NCBI RefSeq assembly: GCF_028769735.1
Contig: NC_088178.1
Coordinates: forward strand, 16,380,357-16,444,356
Length of the DNA stretch: 64,000 nucleotides
Reading direction: 5' to 3'
Origin: Zonotrichia leucophrys gambelii
Lineage: Eukaryota; Chordata; Aves; Passeriformes; Passerellidae
The position numbers were made by a program, and so were the translations under genes. Numbering within the stretch: the stretch's first letter is position 1; every line of letters starts with the position of its first letter. Positions 38,824 through 50,330 of the stretch are shown here, piece after piece. The notes below the pieces were generated by a model. The model did not search any database. It was not told the DNA's origin and saw only the letters and a list, made by a program, of their open reading frames with translations.

Positions 38824-38830
38824 TTATATA
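38824..38830 (-). promoter_or_regulatory. CCN1: CCN1 TATA box
   Basis: The coding strand reads CCCTATATAAGGCG. It is about 90 bases before the ATG, predicting a start near 38797 and a 5'UTR of about 60 bases. CCN1 promoters in mammals are TATA-containing, so position and family agree. Confidence 0.88.
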
Positions 38831-38861
38831 GGGCGCGGGGCCGCCGCGTGCGCCGCGGCGC

Positions 38862-38869
38862 TGACGTCG
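38862..38869 (-). promoter_or_regulatory. CCN1: CRE-like site in CCN1 promoter
   Basis: The plus strand reads TGACGTCG, one base from the palindromic CREB/ATF site TGACGTCA, about 35 bases upstream of the TATA box. CREB/ATF input at CCN1 promoters is established in mammals; function here is inferred. Confidence 0.6.
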
Positions 38870-39555
38870 CGCGTTCCGGGCCGCGGCCGCGTCCAGCGCT
38901 CGCGGCATCCCAGGAATGCGGCTGGCGCGCGCCGCGGCCGCCCCGCCCCGCCCCGTCTCCCGCTCGCGGCCGCCGGCGCAGCCGCGGGGGGTCCCGGCCC
39001 GGCCGGGCCGCGCGGGGGGCGCGGGGGCCTCTCCGCCGTACGCGGGACCTGCGCCCCGCTCCCCTCACACAGAGCGCGGCCGGCAGGGCCCCTTCGCACC
39101 CGGCGCTGTGCCGGTGGCGCCCCGCGACCGGCCACCTGCGCGGGCAGAGGCGGGGGAGCTCCCCGGGCCGCTGTGAGGGCCCGCGGCTGCCCCGCGCTGT
39201 GACATGGCCCGCAGAGTCACTCGGCCGTGCTGGGTAGCCCCGCGCTGCTGCTGCCGTGGGAGCGAGCATCCGAGCGGTTCCCGGCGCGGCGGAGCCCGGG
39301 AGATGCCCGGCGGCACCGGGGCCCGGCTTCCCGGGCAGGAACGGGATGGGCACGCAGCGAACGGCCCCCCTCAGCCTGTGTGTCCCTGGGTTCTCTGTCC
39401 CCCACTCAGGTTGGGCGCCCTTGAATTGTATTGCCTTGTTGAAGTTTAATATTTGGGGATAGGGAGGAGAGTTTCAGCTTCTGTTGTGGCGTCTTTTCTT
39501 TTCCTGGCTGTAAGTACTTCCAGATGGGATTTAGACCCCAGACGTAACAATATTT

Positions 39556-39565
39556 CCATATTTGG
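39556..39565. promoter_or_regulatory. CCN1: CArG box (candidate serum response element)
   Basis: The sequence is CCATATTTGG, a perfect CC(A/T)6GG. It lies in an AT-rich gap between two CpG islands, about 0.76 kb upstream of the predicted CCN1 start. An ETS-type ACTTCC lies 35-40 bases away (39516-39521). Serum induction of mammalian CCN1 acts through an upstream CArG box bound by SRF, so the link is plausible; use in this species is inferred. Confidence 0.65.
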
Positions 39566-39949
39566 TATAGCAGTAGCCCGCATTTTTCACATTTTTCTGC
39601 TCTGTTATCCAACCACAAAGCATTCTTGACAGCTTCAGATGTTGTTAAATATAGCCTTAACTTCTGTTCCCAGGGCAGGAAATTCTTTGGAATTCCTGTT
39701 TTTCACGCAATCTGTCTATCATGATTTAGGAGAACTCTGCTGGAGGAGCCAACTGGCGTTCTGCTGCAGTTCGCTTCTTTATTGAAATAGCCCAGCAGTT
39801 GGGTCTGCTGCCCAAAGGCGTTACAATGAGTCCCATTCCAGGGATTTTTCTTTGCAAATGAGATTACTGTTCCCAACACGAGTTTGGGGTTTTTCTTGTC
39901 GCCTTCAAGGCTGGAAGGTAGAGAAGCGGATTCAAAGGAGAGGCGAAAG

Positions 39950-40790
39950 CTTGCAAAACCCCCTCCAAGGGCCACGAAAAGTGGAGGGGGAGAGGGCGAG
40001 GGGGACAGCGGGTGGGTGGGATGCGGAGAGCAGGGATGTGATTAACCTGGCTGCGGCATTCCGGTACAGCGGGTGTCCCTGCGTGCCGCCCGCCCGGGAC
40101 GGGCGCCCGGGGAGCGGAGGCAGCCGCAGCCCCGCCGTTCGGAGGAGCCGAGCCCGGTCGTCTCGTCGCCTGCCCGGTGGGTGACAGCAAGGACAGTGCG
40201 CAGGGCTCCGGTAAGTGCCGCGGGCCCGTGTGCTGTTCCCCGTGCATTCCCACGAGGATGATGAGGCACCTTGTGGGACCCTGCCGGGCCGCAGGTCGGG
40301 GGAGCCCGTCCGGGGCGGCGGGAGCGCTGCGGGTGCTCGGCGGCAGCGCCGGCTGCTCTCGCCTCGCCACCGCGCACCTGCCGCTGCGGGCCCGGCACGG
40401 GGCCGTGAGGACAGCCCGGCGCTGCCCCCGGCTCTGTGCCCCCGGCGCTGCCCCCGGCCCCGCAGCGGCTCCGCGGGCGGCGGGGGGCCGGGCCGGACTG
40501 GCCGGGGGCTGGGAGCAGGCGGGGTGGGCGCTGTGCACGGGGCAGCCTCTCCGCAGAGCGATGCCGTGACCCCGGGGACGGGGCGGTGCCTCGGGTGTCC
40601 CGCAGGGGACAGGATGACGCTGCCGGCCGGGCTGCGGAGCCCGGCTCCTCCTGCTCCTCCTCCTCCTCCTGAGGGATGTCCCGCGGCCCTGGCCGTGCCG
40701 GCAGAGGGGCTCCTGCCCTCAGCACTGCACACCCTCCTCCCGGCCGCGGCCAGGCCCTGCCCGGGCCTGATAGACAGTTCCGCTTGTAGG
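39950..40790. promoter_or_regulatory. Second CpG island upstream of CCN1
   Basis: This is a separate CG-dense block after the AT-rich gap at 39.43-39.94 kb. It contains a consensus + strand 5' splice site, CCG|GTAAGT at 40210/40211. It may be a promoter for a divergent transcript, a far-upstream exon of a + strand gene such as DDAH1, or an enhancer. Open frames in it lack an ATG in the putative exon or any family resemblance. Confidence 0.6.
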
Positions 40791-42547
40791 GTTTTCCCCC
40801 TACTCAATTTCTTGTCTTCATGGTTTTCTTTTCATTCAAGTAAATTGACTTGACGCTTTACTTTGTGGTGGTTTGGGGGTTGGAAAAGGTGTTGGGATGA
40901 AAGCTCCAGGAACACTTTGCCCGGAACTTGTGCTTCAGAAAGCGGCAGTGGTTTTGTTCATTACTTGTATGCCTCAAAATTCGGCCAGAAAAAACAACAG
41001 CTGAGAGGGAAAACCAGTCCTTCGTGATATGCAACTCTCTGGAGACTGACAATATGTGCCATGTAGTGCCATTTCTGATGAGACAAATTATTTGATTGGT
41101 CCATCAAGAATGGGAGACAGACCACCAGCAGGCTTTGATGGCTGCCAGTAATGGTAGTAATGACTTTCCATCCCTGCTGATTTAGCTGAGCCCCAGCTGG
41201 TGACCAGGAGGAGCAGGGCTCTAGACTTCAAGCTGTCCACTATGCTGGTTTTCTCTTAGTTTTACAGGTATACTGTAAACTGTGGTACTTTAGTTTTAAA
41301 AATGCAAAGTATTTTTTTACACAGGGAATCTGACTGGTACTTTTTTCCCAGGATAACTCTTTACACAGCAGCATTATGATGATGAGGAGGAAAATGTTTG
41401 TGATTCAACACCCTGATTAATGAAAATTTTCAAAAAGTTTCAAAAATCTTGAAAAAAAAAAAGCTAACACACTATTGTGTGCATAAATGACCAGCTTTGC
41501 TTTTCAGGGATTTATGCAAACACTTGTTTGTTTAATTACATTTAATTTAAGGACATGCACTGAGCATTTTCTTTGATTTATGACATTCAGCAAATGCCAC
41601 AGGAAAAGTCAATGAATAGTGCCTTTTCTCACTTGGTTTCATGTCTTACCACACATTCACACAACTCTGATGGGAAACTAACTGAACCTACATTTGCTCA
41701 AGAAAAGGTCACTTCAAAAGCTTTGAAGAACCTTTTAACAAACCTGTCCTGAATTTCAAGTAGTTGACAACACTTGAGATAGGTTGAGTTTGTTTGGAGT
41801 TCAGGTTAGACTGTGACCCTTTCCCTGCACACACTTCCCTGTCTCAAACCATGACCCAGCATTTGCACTCCAGGCTGTGCCTACCTATCCTGGATATACA
41901 TCAGGAAACAGAAAGAAGTTTGGAGTATCTTCTTTTTTTAGATTTTGTTCAGTGTAATGTACAGTTCCAGAACTTTGTTTGCCTACTGGGAAATAGCCCC
42001 TGCTTCATGTCATGAAGAGTACTTCACTGGTTTCTCACTTTTAGTACTGCAGGGAATCACTGAGACCTTGGCTGATGCAGAGCAGGAATTTGATGCTGTT
42101 GGCTTACATTGCAGCTATTACAGATTTACTGAGTATATCCTGTCATTTTCACAGGCCTGTGTCTCTCCGGGGAAAGGACTTTCCAGAGAAACAAATCAAG
42201 AAAAAATAACTGGCTTAATTTCCCTCCACCCAGCAACAGTTCTTCACAGCTGTACATAGGGACCATGGAGCAGCCAGAGGGGTTGTGTGGGACAGAAGCT
42301 CCCTGGGTGCTCCCACTGGCAGTAAGTATCCAGCCCCAAACTGGAGCACACCAGAGGCTTACAACCATGTGGACTCTGGAGAAAAATCTTACTAAATCCA
42401 GCATCCAGCCCTATTTCTGTACTGTATTTAATCTCCTCTTTCTCATTCTCTGTCTCTTTTGTGGATCTATTGCTGTGTGTTTCTTCCATCCCTCCTACTC
42501 TTTCTTTTCTTTATTGTTGTTCCACCACATCCTTTCCTCTTCTGCTA
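40791..42547. other. Intergenic upstream of CCN1, no gene seen
   Basis: AT-rich sequence follows the second CpG island. No exon, RNA gene or repeat family could be supported. Confidence 0.55.
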
Positions 42548-43072
42548 TGTCCTGGTTTTGGCTGGGATAAAGTTAATTTTCTACCTAGTAGCTGGTACAT
42601 TGCTGTGTTTTGGATTTAGGATGAGAAGACTGTGGATAGCACACTGTTTCAGTAGTTGCTGAGCAGTGCTTGCAATAAGTTGAGGACTTTTCAGCACCCC
42701 CCTCCACCCCACCAACGAGGCTGGGAAGCACAAGAAGCTGGAAGACACAGCAGAGGGAGCTGAACCCAACTGGCCAAAGAGACATTCTGTATCATCATAT
42801 GACACATGGTCAGTATGAAAAGTAGGGAGAAGCTGGCCAGGGGCCCCTGCTTGGGAGCTGGCTGGACACTGGTCAGGGGATGGTGGGGAATTGTGTTGGG
42901 CATCATTTGTTTTGTATGTTCCTTTTTACTATTCCTATTCCTTTGCATCCTTTTCTGTTAAGTGTCTCTGTGTGAGCCCCGGGCTGTGCTGGTGCTCCCC
43001 ACCCCCCCCAGCCCGCCGCAGCCCGTGAGCGGCTCTGTGGTGCTCAGCTGCCTGCCGGGTGAAACCACGACA
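42548..43072 (+). mobile_element. Solo LTR of an avian endogenous retrovirus
   Basis: The element starts TGTCCTGGTTTTGGCTGGGA and ends in ...GAAACCACGACA, giving TG...CA ends over about 525 bases. Internal stretches such as TTGCTGAGCAGTGCTTGC and GAGCGGCTCTGTGGTGCTCAG match LTRs that are abundant in neoavian genomes. No gag, pol or env sequence follows, so it is a recombined solo LTR. I see no flanking target-site duplication and no intact TATA, suggesting age. Orientation is set by memory of the family's start and its TTAA-GTGTCT poly(A) region. Confidence 0.82.
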
Positions 43073-46000
43073 GTGTTTACCTACCTTGGGCTGGGCCTCT
43101 CCCGCAGCCTCTGCCAGGCCGCCGGTTCCTGCTGCACTAAATCAGTCCTCCCTGACTCAATGGCTCCTCTCAGTCACTCACAGGAGGTGCAAATCCAGTG
43201 GGGCAAATCAAGCATAGCTATGCACAGGCAGAGCGGCCAAGTAGCCAGGAGGCTTCGGCAGCTAAAATTCTAGTGGGTTCAGAAGTTTTTCCTTGCTTTG
43301 ATTTGCTCAGAGTTTATGCTGAATTCTTTTGAGTATGGCATTTCCTATTTGTTTTCTTCCTCTTCCCTACTGCCCTCCCTTCAGCTAAGCTCATGCCTGT
43401 CAGTTTTTGTACAGTCTGTGCCTTGCTTGTGGTTTCTAATATGTGGGGTTTGCTTTGCAGTATTTGTGCAGGCAGACACACTGTGCTTTGTAAGTTGCTG
43501 CATTTTCCCCTGGCTGCTGTCAAGGTGTTGTGGAGGTTCCCATTGTGTGGAAGTGCAAGGGGGACTTGTGAGCCTCCTCATCCAGCAGGGAAACAGAGAA
43601 GAAAAATCTGATGTCATATTCAGTTGTGCTTATTTCTGCTTTGGTGTGTGAACTGCATGGCCATACTTGCAGCTTAGATGGATACATGGATACCTGCAAC
43701 TTACGTGGACATGAGGGACACAGCAATGTGACAGAGGCAGGAAGCATCCCTGCTGACAGTCAGGGTTGGCATGCTCCTATTGAATGCCTGTTAGGCTGTG
43801 TGTCTGTACTGCATGGTTTCCTCACACCAAGCTGGATGCAGAAACGTGCAGCAGTTACAGCCAGCTCCTACTTAGTTCCTCCCCAGTCAGAGACTCAAAA
43901 CACCTTTGTCATGGTCATTCAAGGATCTGGCATTAACTTCAGCACCGGTGACTACCATTACCTCAGTGAGATGAATAAATTACTTACACATGTTCATCTA
44001 TTATCAAGCAGCTGTACTTCAACACTAGGCTACATCCAGAAGGTGCAGTTTGCATCAAGCACCTCCCTATAGCTGAAGTTTGCAATGCTGAGACTATTGT
44101 GGGCTGTGTCTCTCCATGCCACAAAATGAAAATCATCAGGTGGTCCTAGCTACCCCTGCTGCACATGTATTAGTTATGTCTATTGCTTTCATGCCATGCA
44201 GTCATGAAGCTTGCAGAAGGTAGCAATATAGCCTGCAATCTCTATAAATTCCAGAAAAGAATTCACAGCTGTGGCTCATGACTCACATGAAGGAGGCTGA
44301 GGTGTCAGGGATACACAGGTTCTTTCCCAGCATCTGTTGAGACAAAGGTCTCAGGCAGAGATCTCACTGCAGAGAATTCATCATCCCAAGTGACCTCAGT
44401 GAAAACATCTTAACTTTAAGCTTTGGTCTTCAGAGTGCAGGATTTCTCAGTGGAGCTGTGCATGTGCACTGACATCAGCTAAGACAAAATAACCAAACTC
44501 AGAAGAAAGTTGCTCATGATCTCAAGGAGTTACTGGAGCCAGCTGAACCTGAGACTGCAGTCAATTGGGCTGTGCCTGAGAAATCCTTGATCAAAGCACA
44601 CTTCCAGGCTGTGACCTGTAATGGCTGTCAACTGCAGTCTGCCTTAGTCTACAGCCTAACTGCACCTTGGAGACATCCAGCTCCTGCTTGTGTCTGCCTT
44701 GTAGGATTGTCTGCTCAGAACATACACTCTCTGGTAGGTTCAGGTTTGTTTCTTTTCCTTGTCTACATCTGAGATATATCACAAACTCTTCTTTTCCCAA
44801 AGGTGCTTTTTTTCATTATAATTAATAATCAGAACTATATTTCCTTAAGGATAGTCTGTGTTAAGAGTATGGGAACCCCTTGCCTTCCTGCTGATGCTTT
44901 CCCTCCCTCCCTGCCTCCCTCCCTGCTGGTTATGACCTGACAGAATAGTTCTCTACCACTGGTTTGTGGGCATTCAAAGGAGTTGCCTAGCCTTTAATTT
45001 TATTAACAAGTTGTTGTAGATGTTTTCTTGAAAAATTAAGGAAGTATTGATTAATTATTTTTTTCTTTGCACACAAATGGGAGGAGATGCCTGCTCTGGC
45101 AGGATGCTGAACATGCTCTGCCACACAGTGCTTTCTGTCACTTACTGCACTTTCCAGGCTAGCTGCTGGAAATGTCACTGGATTAATTTCAGAATCCCCT
45201 AAGGTGCCTGTTGGCTTTGTCCAAAATCATTACTCATTCTCTGCTATGTACTCATTTTCTGTTACTAAAGCACAGTGAGACCTTAGCTGTTCTTGCTGCA
45301 TTACTGTTCATTTCTATTCTGCTCCATCTGGACTCCTACCCTTTTCCCCCCAGTATGTTATGTGAGCACCTAGCAGTGGCAGCTCGCTGTGTTCTTCTCT
45401 TGGGCATGCTTACTTCATGAGCTAAGTGGTGCAAGGAAGCCAGGCACACTCCTCCAGGGACACTCCACTGCTGGAAATGAGTTACTCCTGCCTCTTGCTT
45501 CTAGTCTGTGATAGTGCAGTGGAAAAATCAATAGCAGACAAATAATTAGACGCGATGTCATCCTTGCAGATAGGGAGGACTCGCAGGCAGACAGCAGATC
45601 ATGCATGTGCCTTAAGAATGCTTGTGGAAATGGAGTTATGATCCAAGAATGTGCAAATAGCTGCCCATCCCAGTGCTGCATGCCTGTGATGGGGAAGAAG
45701 TGCTAAACCATCTCTAGACTTGACTAGCATACAAACACAAAAGATTTATCTTGCATGGGGAGCTGGTTGGGGTGATTTTTCTAGGTGAGCAAAGGAGAAA
45801 ATATATGAATGGAATCTTTCTTTACCTTCTCTGCTGGGGGCTAAAATAAAACTGGAGGGAGCCAGTGGTGATGGCTGCTCTGAGGAAGGGTGCACACATG
45901 GGCTCCATCCAGCAGCTGTGTGCAGAGCCTCAGGGAGAAGGCCACCTCTCTGAGCCAGCCAGGAAGCCAGGCTCCTGCCCACTGCTTTCCCAGCCACCAG

Positions 46001-49000
46001 TGTGCTCAGGAAGTAGGAGGTTAGCAGAGGCTATCAGCAGACTGCTTTGGTGCAGAGACTTTTTAATGACTGCATTAACATCACTTTTCCTGTTGTTGTA
46101 TGTAAGTTATGGCTCCTAGTGTCACTGTTGAGATGAAACCAGAAGCTCTTGTGCATGGAGCAAGCATTAAAAGCTAGCTGAAAAGCTAATTGTAAAAGAA
46201 AGTTAGTGCTGACCGCCAGCTATTTGCTTTCAGATGAGTTTGCTTTTGTCTTTTAATTCTTTTAATACTTTGCATCCATCTCCATGTTTTTGTACACACT
46301 CAACCACGAGTTTGCCACTGTCCTCTCTCACTGCCTAACCTGGAGTCTGCTTCTATTAGCCCCCCTCCATGAGCTCAGATCTGAGACTTACAGGAAAATT
46401 TAGGATCAGAGCAGAAAAGGGTGGATAGGATGAGTCTTTCAGGTGAGCAGTGTGTGATAACATGATAATGTTTGTAACTGGCTGTGAGAGGAGAGCCTCT
46501 GGTTCCAAGGATGTACCCGTGCAGCCTTTAACAGTGCCATGTCAAAATAAAAATCATTGACTAAAATTGTGCCTTGCTTGTGCTGCTAAAAACACTTCTA
46601 GATTATATACACTGCAAACAGTAAATATTTAATGTACAGGTTTACTTTTCCTGGTTTATAGAAAGCTCAGTGGGCCTGACAGAGCAGCTAGACAGATGTG
46701 TTTATAGCGTGCTCCCCGGGCAGGTACAATGCTGCAGTGTTTGGCTGTGAGCTCTGCAGGGACATGCTTAAAAAAATAAAAGTGTTCCATTTACATTGGG
46801 GGGAAAAAAATCCTGAGAATGTTTCTATTAATATTAGCTGGTGTAAAATCCCAAACTCCACATTTCAGGCCTTACATACTTCAAAAATAGAGGACAGGAT
46901 GGTAGGGATGTGCAGTAAGAAGTGTTTCCTCTCTTATGTAGCAGGGAAAGGGACAGTCATGGGCAGTTCTTCTGGCAGGAGAGGACAGTTGCTGCTGACA
47001 TGCCCCTGATGAAGGTGGGGAGTGCAATGAAGGGTTCAGGAGTGAGCAGAGCAGAGCAGCAAACCCTGTGCATGGGAAGCCTGGGTAGGTGGGGATGCAG
47101 ACCAGAATGCAGTGCTTGTGGTTTTCCACAGACAAGGAGGTGGTGCTCAGGGCCATGGCTGACATCCTGGATGTTTATCAGGAGGAATATTTCTAAAAGC
47201 TGAGAGGAACCAGATGCTGTGAGGAAAGCAAAATGTGCAGAGCCCTCCCCGCGCAATAGGTTGGACACACCTCCCACACACTTGAGATGCTGACAGGAAT
47301 GGTTGGGAACCCACTTCCACATTCAAGATTTTTTAATATGTTCATTTTGACATTGGTTGAGGTATTTTCTGAGGATTAGCTTCTCTTCCATTATACTGAC
47401 ATTAAGGCTGATATATCTGATCAAAATTAATGGCATCAATTAATTAGCACACATTGATTAACTGAAACAACTGACATTTGGGTTTTGGAAAGTTCCCAAG
47501 GAATGGGTGGCTGCATCTGCCTCTCTGATTTCCTCAGAAGTTATCCTTGGTTGAGAAGTGAGTTTATTTCAGTAATCTGATTAAATAGTTGGCAGCTTTT
47601 GAGGGAAAAACCCCCTAAACTTTTAAAAGGAGATCTTGGGCTGATTAACTTCTCATAAAAGTTTTCTGTTGAAGAAAAAGTGGAATTAGGAAGCAGAAGC
47701 CTGTCTTAGGGCTAGTTGAGCACTTTATGATTAAATATATATAAGTGTATTTTAAAAAATTAACAGTCATGTAATGTGTGTGAGAAAGCCAGGAGTCCCG
47801 GTGAGATGGTTTTGCTTTCTCCCCAGCTTCACCTGCCAAGGACATCTTTCCTGACTGCAGGTGACCTGCCATCCTGGTGGCACATGGGGCTGGGTCTGTC
47901 CCATATCAGTGCAGGACAGCACCATGGCAGTGAAAGCAGCTCAGCACTTCTCCTCCCTGAGGCCTTCCAGCACAGGAGTGAGGGGCTGCCTTTCCTTCGA
48001 GCCCTGGCTGCAGCTCCCTTGCCTGCCAGCTCCTGGATGCACAGACCACCCCATTGCTCAGGGAGCACCAGGAAAGGAGGGTGCCAAGAGAAGGGGGATC
48101 CTGGGCCGAGGGCTGGCACTGGGGGCCATTGCACATCCAGGAGAAGGGGCAGAGCAGCACCATCTTTTCTTTGCAAGCTGAACCACAGCCCATTTTTCAT
48201 TTAGGGCCCTCTCCCACCTCTTTGCTGTGCATCAGTTGTGACCTCTGGCTCAAGCAAACCCGAGCGTGCTGGACCAAAACTGAGACTCACTGATTCCAGC
48301 AGTTCTGCCGGCTGCTCCCTGGAGCCACATTCCCTGCATTTATGACCCCCACATCTCTTGATGCTGGAGTGGCACACAGGGCTGCAGTAAAGCAAAGGCT
48401 CCTGCCTGGGCCCCCCAGGGGTAGCAAACAGCACATTAACCCTCTGTGAGACCTGGCAACGACTGGTGACTCTCAATGGGTTTATGGACACTCTTGCCCA
48501 AGTATCACACATTTAGGAGGCTGCACAGTTGATGCACAGTCAGCTCCTGAAGGGCAGCTGGCACTGTGACAGTAGCCTTAGAAAATGAACTAATTGTCAG
48601 CTCCAGTCTGGATGTCACCACCATTTTAATGCGAATGGACTTTTTCCTCAGCCAGCCTCCTGTCTGAATGGGGAGCACAGAAACATCCCAATATTTATGG
48701 GATTTTAACTAGATTAGTTACAAACCTATAAAGCAAAGAAAGAGACAGTTCATCCAGTATTGGGGAGGGGAGTGTTAAAAATGCCACCTCAGATAAAATA
48801 TTATGGGAGTTGAGTAACTGTAAATAAGAACTTCGTCTATGAAATAGCTTCTTATGTGAGCTTGGGATGAGGGCCAAGAGAATGTCTAGGGCTCAGGGAA
48901 ATTTATTAGCCCAGATCAACGGGATTTCTGGGACTCAGGAGATGGGATGGCAAAGAATTTGCCTGTTGGAGTCTGCACTTTCTCCATTCATGCCTGAAGC

Positions 49001-50330
49001 AGGACTTTGACTTATAAAACTTTCAAGATGGTTCGTTTGCATGTTTTACATTTTCTTGGTTCTCATTAGCAGCTGCAGTTCTGACCTGGAACTTGGGAGA
49101 CCTGGGTTCAAGCTCTGGGTTTCCAGAGTCTGCCAGCATGGCCTTGGACAAGTCATTCATTTCCCTGTGCTCAATGTCTCTCTGTAGGCAGGAGATAAAT
49201 GTTATTGCCTGACTCCTGGGGATCAGGAGGGTGTGCTAAGGATGAGGTACCTGAAGCAGAAGTGAGAATACCATGGGTGCTTGTGAATGATAGGCGCACA
49301 TGCAGAGTAGCTACAATGCACAGGTTAACCCCTCTCAAGAGGAGGAATGGTGTCTTTGTGGGAAGCAATGGGTCTTCCCTTTGATTCCAATAATTTTAGT
49401 CAATGTCATGATTTTCACTAGTCAGGCACCTTTATTTTGTACCCTCTGCTGGAGCAAGCTGGCTGTCCCGATAGGGTCAATGGTATCCTGATAATATCAG
49501 GGTCTTCTTGCCATGGATTTATTTTTAAAAAGAGCACATGTACTTCAGTAGCACACAATTTGGGAACCCACCACCTTTTATCCCCCCATTTTTCATCTCT
49601 CTTTCCCTTTTACATCCTTCTGCTATTCTTTGTCTGTATCCAGTTTTCCGTCTGGGTTCTTCTAGATGTGTTTTCCCTTTTGTCTTCTCTGGTATTTCTC
49701 CTTCCACCTCCAGCCTCACTTCCATATTTTGTCTGTGTTTTATTTTTCTTCTGTTCTTCTTGGAACCCATCCTTAGCCTCTCCTATATATTTCCCTTTTA
49801 CTCTCTCTAGAGCCAAGAGCTTTTCAGTAAACAGCATCCCTCCCCTCTCCCTTCTGACTCATTGCCCACTGACGGTGGAAAAATTTCATCATGAAAGTGA
49901 TGTAAAAATCTCCCAGTTTAGAGTGCAGGGTAGGTTAGGATGACCTTGCTCCGCCCGTCATGTGAAGAGCCACAGAGTTTAATTCCTCAGCCAATGCCAG
50001 TTTGCCAGCCTATCTCTCAATCCACGGTCCTTTGCTCCCACAGCAGTTTAAGCACCTCTGGGGGCTGTGGGGATGCTGCCCCGTGCCCTGGATCCTCCTG
50101 CTCCTGTACAGTGCCTGTTGGTAATGTACTCAGCCAAAGTGTGGGAAAACTCTCAGACTTGAACTCTGCTTTGTGTTTCCATGCCATATGAAACTCGTTG
50201 AATATTTGCCGTCCCTTCACATGGCTGCTGCTCTTGGATTGCACCATATGTGAAATCTATTTGGTCCCCTTTTTAATATGCTGCTTACACCATAAATACA
50301 AAAGCAGGCAGTGCTTCTGAAAAGAAATAA
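43073..50330. other. Intergenic, no gene seen
   Basis: Open frames of 60-150 codons occur on both strands but none shows a conserved motif or consistent splice sites. A (CCCT)n-like stretch is at 44899-44924. A homeodomain-type AT-rich cluster is at 47400-47466. A pyrimidine-rich tract at 49.56-49.80 kb explains the long frame there. Distal enhancers are possible but not provable here. Confidence 0.55.
44899..44924. repeat. Short CCCT simple repeat
   Basis: A run of CCCT/CCTC units with one G interruption (ccctccctccctgcctccct and on). It is low complexity. Confidence 0.75.

Larger units (their letters stand above)
38290..39420. promoter_or_regulatory. CCN1: CpG island over CCN1 promoter, exons 1 and 2
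   Basis: This is dense CG-rich sequence covering exon 2, exon 1, the TATA box and about 0.6 kb upstream. Clustered GC boxes (CCCCGCCCCGCCCC at 38941-38954) would bind SP1-type factors. A TEAD-type core GGAATG occurs at 38913-38918. The very long open frames across it on both strands reflect base composition, not genes. Boundaries were judged by eye. Confidence 0.85.

Noticed and set aside
38292..39353. A 353-codon minus-strand open frame across the CCN1 promoter and exon 2
   Set aside because: Only the exon 2 segment is real coding sequence. The rest is GC-rich intron, 5'UTR and promoter read-through; the TATA box and signal-peptide exon fix the true gene structure.
39864..40853. Overlapping frames of 200-290 codons on both strands
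   Set aside because: These are typical of stop-poor CpG-island sequence. Residue composition (Pro, Ala, Arg, Gly) follows base composition and no family is recognisable.
49538..49943. Long hydrophobic frame resembling a multi-pass membrane protein
   Set aside because: It is the translation of a pyrimidine-rich tract (Phe, Leu, Ser, Pro); no conserved motif, and the opposite strand is equally open.
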